This document shows, one piece after another, positions 30,378 through 40,073 of a stretch of 64,000 nucleotides of DNA; the stretch's first letter is position 1; each line of letters starts with the position of its first letter. The position numbers were made by a program, and so were the translations under genes. Source of the stretch: Arthrobacter sp. AZCC_0090 (GTDB lineage Bacteria; Actinomycetota; Actinomycetes; Actinomycetales; Micrococcaceae); the NCBI RefSeq assembly GCF_014207375.1, contig NZ_JACHEE010000003.1, positions 124,001 through 188,000 on the forward strand. The letters run 5' to 3'. Below the pieces are notes generated by a model. It was not told the origin of the DNA. It searched no databases and was given only the letters and a program-made list of their open reading frames with translations.

Positions 30378-32561
30378 ATGACGTTTTCACAAGACAGTAT
30401 TTCGGCTGGCAGTGGCGAGGGACTCGACGGACACCTCGCGCGAGAATCCCCCCTCCGTGTAAATGAGGCACCCGCTAAACCTCTGCCCGGCAAAAGACGA
30501 TTCCGTACTGACATCCAGGCGCTGCGCGCACTTGCCGTGAGCCTAGTAGTGGCCAACCATCTTTGGCCTGTCCAGTTGCCTGGCGGATATGTCGGCGTTG
30601 ATGTCTTCTTTGTCATTTCTGGATTCCTGATCACCTCGCACTTGAGCAAGGAACTCTTGGCGAGTGGTCGGGTGCGCTTGGGCCAGTTTTATGCAAGACG
30701 AGCCCGAAGGCTCTTGCCAGCGGCCCTGATCGTGCTGGCGGTATCTCTCGCGGCAACTTGGCTATGGCTGCCATACACTCGTTGGACTGCTAACGCCCAG
30801 GAAATTGTGGGCAGCGCCTTCTATGTCGAGAATTGGGTGCTCGCGGCGAAGTCGGTGGATTACTCAGCGATGAATGCGTCGGCAACGATGGTGCAGCACT
30901 ATTGGTCGCTCTCTGTCGAGGAACAGTTCTACCTAGCCTGGCCGCTGGCTCTGATCAGCCTCTACGTATTGTCGGTACGACGGCGCCGCGACCCTCGCCG
31001 TACCCTCGTGACCGGTCTTGGGGTGGCTGTGGTCGCTTCTTTCGGGTTCAGCATCTACCTGACGGCCGTCGCACACAGCCAAGCGTATTTCAGCACTCCG
31101 GTGCGCGTTTGGGAGTTCGGCGCGGGTGCCCTCCTGGCTTTGTCAGTTCCTCGCGCGGCTCGCCTTCGGCGCACCTTGAACATTATGGCGCTGAGCGGGT
31201 TCGCCCTCATTCTTCTGTCCGCTGTGATCTACGATCACGCGACCCCATTTCCAGGCTGGACCGCTCTGGTGCCGGCCGCGGGCACAGTGCTGGTAATTCG
31301 TGCAGGCGCAAGCGGTGCGAACTTGTGGCACGACCGGCTCACGGCGCTGAAACCGGTGCAGTTCATAGGCAACATATCGTATTCGCTGTATCTGTGGCAC
31401 TGGCCCCTGATCGTCGTGGCGCCGTTCTTGCTGGGGACTACACTGGGCACCGTGGCCAAAATGTCGTTGGCGCTCGTGGCAGTGCTTCTGGCTTGGCTGA
31501 CGAAGTTGTGGATTGAGGACCGATGGACCATGCGGCCCCAACACGCCACGCGGTCACGACGCGTGCTCGTCAGTGTTGCGGCCGGCATGATCGCGTTGGC
31601 GTTGGGCGGGACGACGCTTCACCTGCAGGTAGCACCCAAGGCTCAGGCCGCCGCGACTCTTGCCCGGACTGACGCGGAGGGTCCTTGTTTTGGACCCCGG
31701 GCGGTTGACAAGCCCGAATGTGGTGACCCGTTCGCCCGCCCCGTTAAGGATGCGAATATGGGGCCCGCCAACGAGTACTGGGGCATGCCCGCGGACTGTC
31801 CAGCCACGAAGGACACTCTCGGTGAAGCCAACCCGGGAGGCCCGGCAATCTGCGACTACTCGGGCGGGCGCCGTGATGCTGAGTCTGTCTGGCTGGTGGG
31901 AGATTCGCACGCCCAGCAATGGCAGCCGGCAATCATCGAACTGGCCCGAACAAATCACTGGAGGCTGAAAATTAGCTACAGCGGTGGATGCCCGCTGGCT
32001 GATGTACGTTACATCGGCTACCGCGGGTCCGCTGCGGACCCAGCCGCTGTAGAGAGGTGCGGGCTTTGGCGCAGAAACGTCGCCGACGCCGTGGAACGGG
32101 ACAAGCCCGCAAAAGTCTTCACTTCGAGCTTTGCAGCAGGAGAACAGATCAATGACGGTTCCGGCCGGTCCCAACTGGAGCAGTACAAGGCAGGTTTCAG
32201 CAGCTACTGGACGCGCTGGACACAGGCTGGGGCGGTCGTTTACGCAATCGCTGATCCGCCGCTCAACGACAAGGTCCGGGACGCCAGCTGCGTAGTCCTC
32301 AGTGCCGACAGTCCGCTCACGTGCCGCGCCCCAAGAAACCAAGCGCTGCCTGAGGATCCCATAGCCGCCGCGGTCACCGCGGCCAATGACAATAAAGTGC
32401 GGCTGCTAGATTTATCCCGCTATTTCTGTGACGAGTCTTACTGCTACGGCGCGGTCGGTGGAGTTCCCATTTACTATGACCTCGACCACCTGAACCGGCA
32501 GGTCTCATCACGGCTTGCATTGCGCATAGGCGCGGAGCTTGGTGCGCCGGCACCACGCTGA
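30378..32561 (+). CDS. OafB-type O-acyltransferase (AT3 plus SGNH)
   Basis: 727 residues: a cytoplasmic N-terminus, an acyltransferase-3 membrane domain of about 10 helices (about 50-400; RFRTDIQALRALAV, GGYVGVDVFFVISGFLIT), and an extracytoplasmic SGNH esterase-like domain (Ser in LVGDSHAQQW; C-terminal Asp/His in DLDHLN). Such proteins O-acetylate surface glycans. ATG 30378 sits 4 bp after the wzt stop and is preferred over an upstream in-frame start lying inside wzt. It is the likely last gene of the glf operon, so the acceptor is probably the exported galactan. Confidence 0.88.
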   Translation: MTFSQDSISAGSGEGLDGHLARESPLRVNEAPAKPLPGKRRFRTDIQALRALAVSLVVANHLWPVQLPGGYVGVDVFFVISGFLITSHLSKELLASGRVRLGQFYARRARRLLPAALIVLAVSLAATWLWLPYTRWTANAQEIVGSAFYVENWVLAAKSVDYSAMNASATMVQHYWSLSVEEQFYLAWPLALISLYVLSVRRRRDPRRTLVTGLGVAVVASFGFSIYLTAVAHSQAYFSTPVRVWEFGAGALLALSVPRAARLRRTLNIMALSGFALILLSAVIYDHATPFPGWTALVPAAGTVLVIRAGASGANLWHDRLTALKPVQFIGNISYSLYLWHWPLIVVAPFLLGTTLGTVAKMSLALVAVLLAWLTKLWIEDRWTMRPQHATRSRRVLVSVAAGMIALALGGTTLHLQVAPKAQAAATLARTDAEGPCFGPRAVDKPECGDPFARPVKDANMGPANEYWGMPADCPATKDTLGEANPGGPAICDYSGGRRDAESVWLVGDSHAQQWQPAIIELARTNHWRLKISYSGGCPLADVRYIGYRGSAADPAAVERCGLWRRNVADAVERDKPAKVFTSSFAAGEQINDGSGRSQLEQYKAGFSSYWTRWTQAGAVVYAIADPPLNDKVRDASCVVLSADSPLTCRAPRNQALPEDPIAAAVTAANDNKVRLLDLSRYFCDESYCYGAVGGVPIYYDLDHLNRQVSSRLALRIGAELGAPAPR

Positions 32562-32613
32562 GTCCTGTACGGCTGGTCAGGTTCCGAGCCGGGCCAACAG
32601 CCATTCCAACAAA

Positions 32614-32670
32614 GAAGAGAAGCGGGTCGGTTCAGCTTCCCGAGGGATCTGAACCGACCCGCTTCTCTTC
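32614..32670. terminator. Bidirectional terminator after oafB-like gene
   Basis: Perfect 22-bp inverted repeat (32614-32635 and 32649-32670) with a 13-nt loop, between two convergent genes. Confidence 0.85.
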
Positions 32671-32684
32671 GCGGGGCAGGCCTG

Positions 32685-35483
32685 CTACCTGATGACAGCT
32701 CCGCCGGAAGCCGTCCAGTAGATGGTGCCCCCCTGGAATCCTTGGGCGATGCCACCATCGGGAGTCGAGTATTCATCAGTGGTGGGGTAGCCTAGCTTGC
32801 CTGTTTCGTAACCTTGGGAGGCCCAAGCGGCGCGGATAGGGCCTGCCGTGGCGTGGGCGCCGGTGTCGGCCGTCCAGTAGATGGAGCCGCCTTGGTAGGC
32901 TTGGGCGATTCCACCGTTGGGGTAGCTCATCTCATCCGTCGCGGGGTAGCCGAGCCGCCCGCTTTCGAACCCCACCCTGCCCCAGGCCGCGCGGATCGGA
33001 CCCGCGCTGGAGTGGGCTCCGGTAGCCGAGGTCCAGTAGATGGATCCACCCTGATATACCTGGGCGACGCCGCCATACGGGTAGTTCATCTCGTCCGTCG
33101 TCGGGTAGCCGAGCTTGCCGTTTTCGTAGCCCACAGCAGCCCAAGCGCTTCTGATGGGGTTGGCGCTGGCGTGGGCTCCTGTGACGGCGGTCCAGTAGAT
33201 TGACCCGCCTTGGAAATTCTGGACGACACCGCCGTTTATCCCCGGAGTTTCGTCGCTCGTGGGATAGCCAAGCCTTCCTTTTTCGAAACCTTGCACGGCC
33301 CATGCGGCTCGGATGGGGCCCGCCGTGGCGTGGGCACCGGTGTCTGCTGTCCAATAAATAGAGCCGCCCTGGTAACCCTGGGCGAGGCCGCCGTTCGAGT
33401 AGCTGAGGACGTCGGTGGTGGGGTATCCGAGCTTTCCGCTTTCAAAGCCCATAGCTGCCCAGGCTCCGCGGATTGGTCCTGTGCTGGCGTGTGCACCCGT
33501 GTCAACGGTCCAGTAGATAGAGCCGCCTTGGAAGCCCTGGGCTCGGCCACCGTTGGGGTAGCTCAATTCATCGGTAGTCGGGTAACCAAGTGTGCCGCCC
33601 TCGAAACCCAGTGACGCCCAAGTGGACCGGATAGGACCCGCGGTGGCGTGAGCTCCGGTGGCCGCCGTCCAGTAGATGGCGCCGCCCTGGAAGCCCTGAG
33701 CTCTGCCAGCATTGGGGTAGTCCAGCTCGTCGGTGGTGGGGTAGCCGAGCTTACCGCGTTCGAATCCGAGTGCGCCCCAGGCGGCGCGGAGCGGGCCTGA
33801 GGTTGCGTGCGCCCCGCTGCCCGCCGTCCAGTAGACCGAAGCTCCCTGGAAAACCTGGGCGAGGCCGCCATTGGGGTAGCTCAGGACATCCGTGGTGGGG
33901 TAGCCGAGGCTCCCGTCCTCGAAGTTCTGTGTTGCCCAGAGGGTCCGAATGGGGCCGTTGGTAGAGTGTGCTCCGCTTGCCGGCGACCAGTGCACGGCAC
34001 CGCGCTCGAAGCTTAGGTAGCCGCCTCCGTCCTTGAGGCCATAGGTTTCGCCAGACATCGCTGCCCCGAATGCTCCGTTGAGTTGTGAGCCCTTCAGGGC
34101 AAGGGGAGCAGGGAGGTAGAGAAGCTTATTGGGTGTTCCGGCCGAGACCGATTTCACGACACCGCTGGTCGCGTTTGAAAGGATGGCTGCGCTGACCTGG
34201 GCCGGTGTCATCTGGGGATTCCGGGATAGCAGCACAGCAGCGGCACCAGCAACGTGCGGGCTTGCCATGGACGTGCCGGACATGATCTTCGAGGCCGTGT
34301 CCGAAGCGATCCCGGCCGAAGTAATGTCTTTGCCGGGGGCATAAAGGTCAACGCAGCTGCCGACGTTTGACCAAGGCGTCTGGGTGTCGCTTGAATCGGT
34401 TGCGGCCACAGTCAGGACATCCGGGACCCTTGCTGGCGAACCGGAACAGGCATCGACGCCGTAGTTGCCTGCCGCCGCAACTACGGTGATCCCATGGTCG
34501 ATGGCGCCTTGAACCGCGGCATCGAAAGCCATGTCTGTGAAACCCGCCATGCTCATATTCAACACGGCAGGAGTTCCGGCCTGATGGTCGGCCGTAATCC
34601 AGTCAATGCCTGCGATCACCCCCGAGGTATATCCTGAACCGCTGCAGTCCAGGACCCGCACGGGAACGATGGTGGCTGACTTTGCGACGCCGTATGTGCT
34701 GCCCGCAAGAATACCGGAAACGTGGGTTCCATGTCCGCTGCAGTCCCCGGTACCCAGGCCATCGTCGACATTGCTCCAGCCTGTGCTAACCCGTCCAATG
34801 AACTCGGTGTGTGATGAACGTATTCCGGTATCCAAGACATAGGCTGTGACGCCTGCGCCGGTTCCTATCGGTTGGTAGTACGTATTCAGCGGTAGATCGC
34901 GCTGATCCGTCCGGTCGAGCCCCCACGGCGAAGAGTCTTGGGCGACGGTGATGCGCTGGTCGACCTGAACTGAAACGACATCGGGGGATTGCGATAGCTT
35001 TGCGGCCTCTGCCGGAGTGGCTGTAACAGCAGCGCCTTTGAGCGCATGCGTGAAAGTCTTGTCGACGGCCACGCCCTTGGACTCCAAGTTGCTCGCTTTT
35101 GTGCCGATATCGGTTTCCTGTGTGTACCGGACGATGTACCGGACCTTTCCATCAGAGGAGGCGTCCGGCGTCGGCGGCGTTGGAGACGGTGCAACTGGCG
35201 CCACACTGCCAGCCGTTGCGGAAGGAACGCCCGTGGCTGTTGGTCTAGCCGGCCCTGAAGGGTAAGCAGTGGCTGCGGACGTCGACGGGGACGGGGCAGC
35301 CAGCGGAGCTGGAGTGGCCGAGGGCGCCGCGGCGGCTCCAGACGGTTCAACCGTGGTAGCGCCCGCGATGCCCGAACCCGCGAATGTCAACGAGCAAAAA
35401 ACAACTGCAACAAAGACATTCCTGGCCGAGGAGGGGCTAAATGGCATGAGCATCTTCCAATTGGATTTGGGGCCCTGCCCCAT
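32685..35483 (-). CDS. Secreted subtilisin-like protease with LGFP repeats
   Basis: About 932 residues. Signal peptide, then an Ala/Pro/Thr-rich linker, an inhibitor I9-like propeptide (RYIVRYTQETDIG), and an S8 domain with the triad Asp (YVLDTGIRSSH), His (GHGTHVSGILAG) and Ser (GTSMASPHVAG). The C-terminal 470 residues hold eight 53-residue LGFP-type repeats (KLGYPTTDE ... GGSIYWT) plus a degenerate first one. LGFP repeats anchor corynebacterial enzymes to the wall. The start is uncertain: ATG 35483 or ATG 35447, each with a weak GGAA-type site; the latter gives the more standard signal peptide. It is convergent with the acyltransferase of the galactan operon. Confidence 0.9.
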   Translation of the reverse strand: MGQGPKSNWKMLMPFSPSSARNVFVAVVFCSLTFAGSGIAGATTVEPSGAAAAPSATPAPLAAPSPSTSAATAYPSGPARPTATGVPSATAGSVAPVAPSPTPPTPDASSDGKVRYIVRYTQETDIGTKASNLESKGVAVDKTFTHALKGAAVTATPAEAAKLSQSPDVVSVQVDQRITVAQDSSPWGLDRTDQRDLPLNTYYQPIGTGAGVTAYVLDTGIRSSHTEFIGRVSTGWSNVDDGLGTGDCSGHGTHVSGILAGSTYGVAKSATIVPVRVLDCSGSGYTSGVIAGIDWITADHQAGTPAVLNMSMAGFTDMAFDAAVQGAIDHGITVVAAAGNYGVDACSGSPARVPDVLTVAATDSSDTQTPWSNVGSCVDLYAPGKDITSAGIASDTASKIMSGTSMASPHVAGAAAVLLSRNPQMTPAQVSAAILSNATSGVVKSVSAGTPNKLLYLPAPLALKGSQLNGAFGAAMSGETYGLKDGGGYLSFERGAVHWSPASGAHSTNGPIRTLWATQNFEDGSLGYPTTDVLSYPNGGLAQVFQGASVYWTAGSGAHATSGPLRAAWGALGFERGKLGYPTTDELDYPNAGRAQGFQGGAIYWTAATGAHATAGPIRSTWASLGFEGGTLGYPTTDELSYPNGGRAQGFQGGSIYWTVDTGAHASTGPIRGAWAAMGFESGKLGYPTTDVLSYSNGGLAQGYQGGSIYWTADTGAHATAGPIRAAWAVQGFEKGRLGYPTSDETPGINGGVVQNFQGGSIYWTAVTGAHASANPIRSAWAAVGYENGKLGYPTTDEMNYPYGGVAQVYQGGSIYWTSATGAHSSAGPIRAAWGRVGFESGRLGYPATDEMSYPNGGIAQAYQGGSIYWTADTGAHATAGPIRAAWASQGYETGKLGYPTTDEYSTPDGGIAQGFQGGTIYWTASGGAVIR
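32700..34080 (-). repeat. Tandem 159-bp LGFP-coding repeats
   Basis: Eight near-identical units with a 159-bp period, the LGYP codons recurring at about 32787 + n x 159. In-frame and highly similar at DNA level, so gain or loss of units by recombination is likely. Confidence 0.85.
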
Positions 35484-35669
35484 ATTGCGTTCCGCGTCGT
35501 CAGACTGAAAATGAATACTGCACCACGAAGCACAGGAGCCACAGCCTTCACAGACGAAGATACACGACGAATGCGAATGGAAGAGGGATTCCACGGCGCT
35601 CACAGCGGGCCTGACCACTGACCCGCCGTGAGGTGGTGGTGTTGGACACACGCCGAGGCTTGCGAGGCG

Positions 35670-37676
35670 TCAGGCTCCGCAGGCCGAGACCTTGTAAAGC
35701 TTCGCAGGCCCTTCGGAATCGATGAGCCTGAAGCCAGGATTTATCTCAAGGTTCTGGACGCCAGGAAATTCGTGGTGGCCCCCATGGACTTCGCGGGTGC
35801 CGAAATCCAAAACGTAGTATGCCTTGAGCTTGCGGACAGCGTCGCAAACTTCCGGCGTTTCACCCGCATGATTGAGTTGACGCAGGATTTCGATCGTCGA
35901 GGCGTCATACTCTCCGAAAACGTGAGGCGTCAGGGATTTGCGGTCCGAGATTGCGTAGACCATGGAAGCACCCGTCCACGGACTCGAGACGACGACGTTG
36001 TCAGCAGGAATCTCGGAGCCAGCCCTCCGCAGCAACGTCATCTCGTCACGGGAGACCAACGGTGAATCCGACGTGACCGCATAGTTGCTCGCCGCGGAGC
36101 GAACGGCTGCGGACACGGCCCCGCCTTGGGAAAGCACGAAGAGTCCGCACAACGCGAGCACAGAAAGAATGACGGACGCTGTCTTAGCCCGGGTTCCGCT
36201 GACCCATTCCCTCAACACCGGCGCCTTGCGCGCGGTTAGACGGTCGTGGAGGAACCCTCGCAGGAGATCGGCCAGCCACGCGGCACCGAAAACTGCGACC
36301 GGCAGGGTTGCTACAGGCAATAGTGCCGCCAGGCGGAACGGATCGTTGTACCAGACGCCGCCGAACCAGGTCCGGAAGCTCCCGAAGGGGTAGCCCGAAA
36401 CGATGATGAACATCAGTCCGGAAACAACGAACATTGCCAGCAGCCAGAGGTGACGGCGCTGCCGTAACAGTGCCCAGATCCCGAGCAGGGTCAACGCGAA
36501 GATGAGCCACGGGATCGGTCGGCCTTGGGGAGAGCTAGTCAGAGCCTGTCCGAAGGCCTGGCTGAGTGTCTGAACGGGTTGCCACGTGGACTGGGCCTCG
36601 TCCGGCCGAAGGACCTTCCAGCCGATTGTGAGCACACCGGTGTAAACAATCAACGCGATCAGGAGCGTTGCCGCCGTGGGCCGGGCCCCGAAGCGAGGTC
36701 GCCAGAGCCGGAAAGCCGCGACGCCGGCTGCCAAGACTGCCGGATACGTCCATGCGAAAAACGCCAAAAGGGTGCTTGGGTGCGCTAGGGCAAGTCCCGG
36801 AAGGGCTCCCAACAGCAGGATCCAGGCAGAGCCAGGCGGAAGTGCCAAGCCACGAGCCACCCGAAGGGCCAGGGCAAGGAGCGCGATGCAGGCGGGGAGC
36901 ATCGCGATTGAAAGTAGGTTCGGGTAGAGGACGCCGAAATCGACCATCAGAAAAGGGAAAGCGCTGAAGCCTGCTGCGAGGGCGCAGCTGCTGACAACCA
37001 CTGTTCGGCGCCGGCCGAAGAGGGAGGTCGCGAGCAGAACGCACGACAAGGGCCAGATGAGCCCCCCAATGGCAATGTTGGTGGCATTGACTGCCGCCGG
37101 AATCGTGCTGCCCGTCAGTTGCTGGGTCAGCGATACGACATCATGCCACGCGGCAGGGTAGAAGCCGCCGATCCCGTTGGAAGCGGTGAATCCGCTAACC
37201 CGCAGCGAGGACGCGTTGCCTGTGTCCACGATGTAGCGGACAGCGTTGAGATGGAAGATATTGTCAAAGGTTTGCGAGATGTTCTCGGGTCCACCGAAGA
37301 CCTGGCCGAGTCGCCAGAAGAGCACCGCAAACACTGCCGCCATGGCAAGCCAGCTGATGAAGATGCCATTCCAGTTTCGGGAGGTCCTCCCGGAACGTGT
37401 CCCTCGCCTGCGGATCGACGACGGCCACAGCCGGCGCACCGCGAAGATCGCCACTGCAAGGAGGACGGATACAGCGAGAACCACCAGAATGTTCCAGGGA
37501 AGGCCGGCGAAACCGGCGAGTATCGCGGAAACGGATATGAGGGTCACACTTGCAGGTCCGGCCGAGCCGGCGAGCACCCAACCGCGAACACCTGTTGCCC
37601 ATGCGAGCAGGAGACCTGGGACCAGCAGAATCAGGATTGCGGCGGCTACCAAGGGGGCCAGGCTGGCGTAAATCAT
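35670..37676 (-). CDS. Large multi-spanning membrane protein (DUF6541-like)
   Basis: 668 residues with roughly 12 or more membrane helices and a C-terminal extracytoplasmic domain of about 200 residues. The layout resembles GT-C type glycosyltransferases and the actinobacterial DUF6541 group, though no clear catalytic loop signature can be pointed to. ATG 37676 is chosen because GGGGT lies seven bases upstream; two earlier in-frame starts overlap that site. It is the last gene of a five-gene minus-strand glycan cluster and is likely involved in polymer assembly. Confidence 0.7.
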   Translation of the reverse strand: MIYASLAPLVAAAILILLVPGLLLAWATGVRGWVLAGSAGPASVTLISVSAILAGFAGLPWNILVVLAVSVLLAVAIFAVRRLWPSSIRRRGTRSGRTSRNWNGIFISWLAMAAVFAVLFWRLGQVFGGPENISQTFDNIFHLNAVRYIVDTGNASSLRVSGFTASNGIGGFYPAAWHDVVSLTQQLTGSTIPAAVNATNIAIGGLIWPLSCVLLATSLFGRRRTVVVSSCALAAGFSAFPFLMVDFGVLYPNLLSIAMLPACIALLALALRVARGLALPPGSAWILLLGALPGLALAHPSTLLAFFAWTYPAVLAAGVAAFRLWRPRFGARPTAATLLIALIVYTGVLTIGWKVLRPDEAQSTWQPVQTLSQAFGQALTSSPQGRPIPWLIFALTLLGIWALLRQRRHLWLLAMFVVSGLMFIIVSGYPFGSFRTWFGGVWYNDPFRLAALLPVATLPVAVFGAAWLADLLRGFLHDRLTARKAPVLREWVSGTRAKTASVILSVLALCGLFVLSQGGAVSAAVRSAASNYAVTSDSPLVSRDEMTLLRRAGSEIPADNVVVSSPWTGASMVYAISDRKSLTPHVFGEYDASTIEILRQLNHAGETPEVCDAVRKLKAYYVLDFGTREVHGGHHEFPGVQNLEINPGFRLIDSEGPAKLYKVSACGA

Positions 37677-37723
37677 GGGCATACCCCATTGCAAGGCAAC
37701 ATGAAACTACTTTCCGGCGCAGT

Positions 37724-38839
37724 CTAGAGAATTGAGCGGTAGATCGAGAGGAGGCGTTCCTCCATGATGTCCCAGCTGAAAGTGGATTTGAAAAGCGTAC
37801 GAGCGCGTAATTGAATTTCCGTAAGCTCATCGGCATCGGCGAACAGGCGGCCTGCAGTCGCTTCGAAAGAAGCCGCAGAGTAATCACAGACCGCGCCTAC
37901 TTTATGGTTGCTGACTAACTCGTCCACACCTGTGTCTTTGGCGACAATTATCGGCAAACCCAGCATCAGAGCCTCGTAGAACTTGTTTGGCGAGGAGAAT
38001 TTGTGGTTGGGAACCGCAGGATCGTAAACGGCGAGCAGACAGTCTGCCGCTGCTTCCAGCTTTAGCGTTTCCGCATACGGCAGCCGGCCGTGGAAAGTGA
38101 TGGAGTCATAGTCGGCGGCGAACTGGCGAGCTTTCCCTTCGAGAGCACCAAAACCGCCGATGTCCAAGTGCCAATCTGGTCGTCGGGAGAATAGCTCCAA
38201 AAGCTCGGAGATGAGGCGGCCTTCGCTGAGGATTCCGACATAGACGAACCGTTTGCGGTAATCCGCGTCCCTTACTGCCTGCACGTCCGTGTTGGGCGGC
38301 GAGTTGTGGATGACCACCAGCCGCTTCGGTCGGGCCTTGGCCAGTTGCGACTCGCGGTTTTCGCCGACAATGATCACAACGTCGGCCCGGTTGATGACAA
38401 ACGTATCGATTCGTTCGATCAGCGGAGCCACAGTACGGGGAACCGAAAATGAATCAACAAAGTAGTCGTAAATGTCGTAGACCAATGGCACACGCAGGAT
38501 CCTGGCCATGATCAGGCCGCTCAATGCGGTGCCGAGGTCGCTCGCATGGATTGCGGTGAGGTCCTTGCGGTGCTTCCACAACTGCCGCAGTAGAAATAGT
38601 TGGAACAATGCCATGCCCAGCAGCGTTCCGAGGCTCGCACCGTAGCTCGATTTGATCCCCGAACGAATGATCCGTGCGCGGCCGTTGGGAAACGTTAGAA
38701 CTTCGTCCCGGGCAAGATCGCCGTCGCGGTCCCAGCCCAGGATCAGGATGTCAGGGTGTTCCGTCAGAACGCTATTGACTTCCTTTTCGACCCGTGGGTC
38801 AGGGGCAACATGCGTTGCACGTAGAAAGGCGATGGTCAT
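37724..38839 (-). CDS. GT4-family glycosyltransferase
   Basis: 371 residues, GT-B fold, retaining type. The N-terminal Rossmann domain begins MTIAFLRATHVAPDPRVEKE, typical of GT4. The donor-binding C-terminal half has SPNKFYEALMLGLPIIVAKDTGVDELV (the E-x7-E-like region). No membrane segments, probably peripheral. The start overlaps the wecB stop by 4 bp, so the two are translationally coupled. Sugar specificity cannot be read from sequence. Confidence 0.88.
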   Translation of the reverse strand: MTIAFLRATHVAPDPRVEKEVNSVLTEHPDILILGWDRDGDLARDEVLTFPNGRARIIRSGIKSSYGASLGTLLGMALFQLFLLRQLWKHRKDLTAIHASDLGTALSGLIMARILRVPLVYDIYDYFVDSFSVPRTVAPLIERIDTFVINRADVVIIVGENRESQLAKARPKRLVVIHNSPPNTDVQAVRDADYRKRFVYVGILSEGRLISELLELFSRRPDWHLDIGGFGALEGKARQFAADYDSITFHGRLPYAETLKLEAAADCLLAVYDPAVPNHKFSSPNKFYEALMLGLPIIVAKDTGVDELVSNHKVGAVCDYSAASFEATAGRLFADADELTEIQLRARTLFKSTFSWDIMEERLLSIYRSIL

Positions 38840-40017
38840 GCGTGCGCGCCGGCCTCGGATGCTCGATGCGGGAACGACGGATCGAAGTCCGGCAACCGTT
38901 CCCCGGTTCCGAACAAGGCGCGGACGGCGGCCAGGGTGCGGGCACTGGCGTTGCCGTCGCCGTAGGGGTTTACTGCCTGCGCCATCGAAGTGTAGTGCGC
39001 CTCGTCGTGCAGGAGCGCGGTGACCTCTGAGACAATCCGGTTCTCGTCAGTACCGATCAGCCGCACTGTCCCGGCGTCCACGGCTTCGGGTCGTTCGGTG
39101 TTCTCGCGCATAACGAGGACCGGCTTGGCGAGGCTGGGGGCCTCCTCCTGGACTCCACCGGAATCCGTGAGCACGACGTCGGCAAGGGAAAGCATGCGAG
39201 TGAACTCGCCGTAGGCAAGTGGCTCAGTCACGATGACGTTTGGGCACGTTTCGATGAATGGAAGGACAGCTTCCCGCACCACCGGATTCTTATGGGCGGG
39301 AAGGACGATTGTGAGGTCTGGCTCGCCCTCGGCGATCCGGGCAAGGGCGCGTCCTACCGCGCGCATGGCCTCGCCCTGGTTCTCACGGCGGTGCGTGGTG
39401 ACCAGCAGGATCCGGCGCCCGGTGTCCGCAAGCTCCTGCAGCACAGGGTCGGAAAAGGGAACCCGCTTGCCGACGGTGGCCAGCAGGGCATCAATGACGG
39501 TGTTGCCGGTTACGACGATGTCCTTATCCGGGATGCCTTCCGCCAGGAGGTTTCTCTTGCTCTCCGAGGTCGGAGCCAAGTGGAGGGCAGTGATTTGCGA
39601 GGTGATCTTCCGGTTCGCCTCTTCCGGGAACGGCGAATGGAGGTTTCCGCTGCGCAGTCCAGCCTCCACATGGATGACCGGAATGCCGTGGTAAAACGCC
39701 GCGATGGCGGCGGCAGTCGACGTCGTGGTGTCGCCCTGGACGATTACAGCGTCAGGCTTCCGCTCATTGAAGAGTTTGTCGAGTCCCTGCATGGTCCGGG
39801 TCATGATGCCGGTCAGCGACTGCCGGGGCTGGATGATGTTCAGGTCATAGTCGGGAACGATTTCGAACAACTCGTTAACCTGGTCCAGCATCTGCCTGTG
39901 CTGCCCGGTCACTGTTACAACGCACTCAAAGTCCGGGGACTCGTGGAGTGCTGAGACGATCGGAGCCATCTTGATGGCTTCCGGGCGGGTGCCGTAAATC
40001 GGCATGAGCGTACGCAT
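38836..40017 (-). CDS. wecB: UDP-N-acetylglucosamine 2-epimerase (non-hydrolysing)
   Basis: 393 residues interconverting UDP-GlcNAc and UDP-ManNAc, a precursor for linkage units and wall glycans. Family motifs: YGTRPEAIKMAP, VQGDTTTS, HVEAGLRSGN, FPEEANRK, TDSGGVQEEAP and RENTERPEA. ATG 40017 follows AAAGGGAG; an in-frame TTG at 40020 is also possible. It sits between the flippase-like gene and a GT4 gene in the minus-strand cluster. No ManNAc dehydrogenase is seen alongside, so ManNAc itself is the probable product used. Confidence 0.95.
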   Translation of the reverse strand: MRTLMPIYGTRPEAIKMAPIVSALHESPDFECVVTVTGQHRQMLDQVNELFEIVPDYDLNIIQPRQSLTGIMTRTMQGLDKLFNERKPDAVIVQGDTTTSTAAAIAAFYHGIPVIHVEAGLRSGNLHSPFPEEANRKITSQITALHLAPTSESKRNLLAEGIPDKDIVVTGNTVIDALLATVGKRVPFSDPVLQELADTGRRILLVTTHRRENQGEAMRAVGRALARIAEGEPDLTIVLPAHKNPVVREAVLPFIETCPNVIVTEPLAYGEFTRMLSLADVVLTDSGGVQEEAPSLAKPVLVMRENTERPEAVDAGTVRLIGTDENRIVSEVTALLHDEAHYTSMAQAVNPYGDGNASARTLAAVRALFGTGERLPDFDPSFPHRASEAGAHA

Positions 40018-40073
40018 CAAAACTCCCTTTGGTGATCACAGTGAAACTCTGGCCACTTTACCAAAGCTGCCAC

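Noticed and set aside
32700..34080. CRISPR-like array from regular spacing in the repeat block
   Set aside because: The 159-bp units are in-frame protein repeats (LGFP) without unique spacers; no cas gene is nearby.
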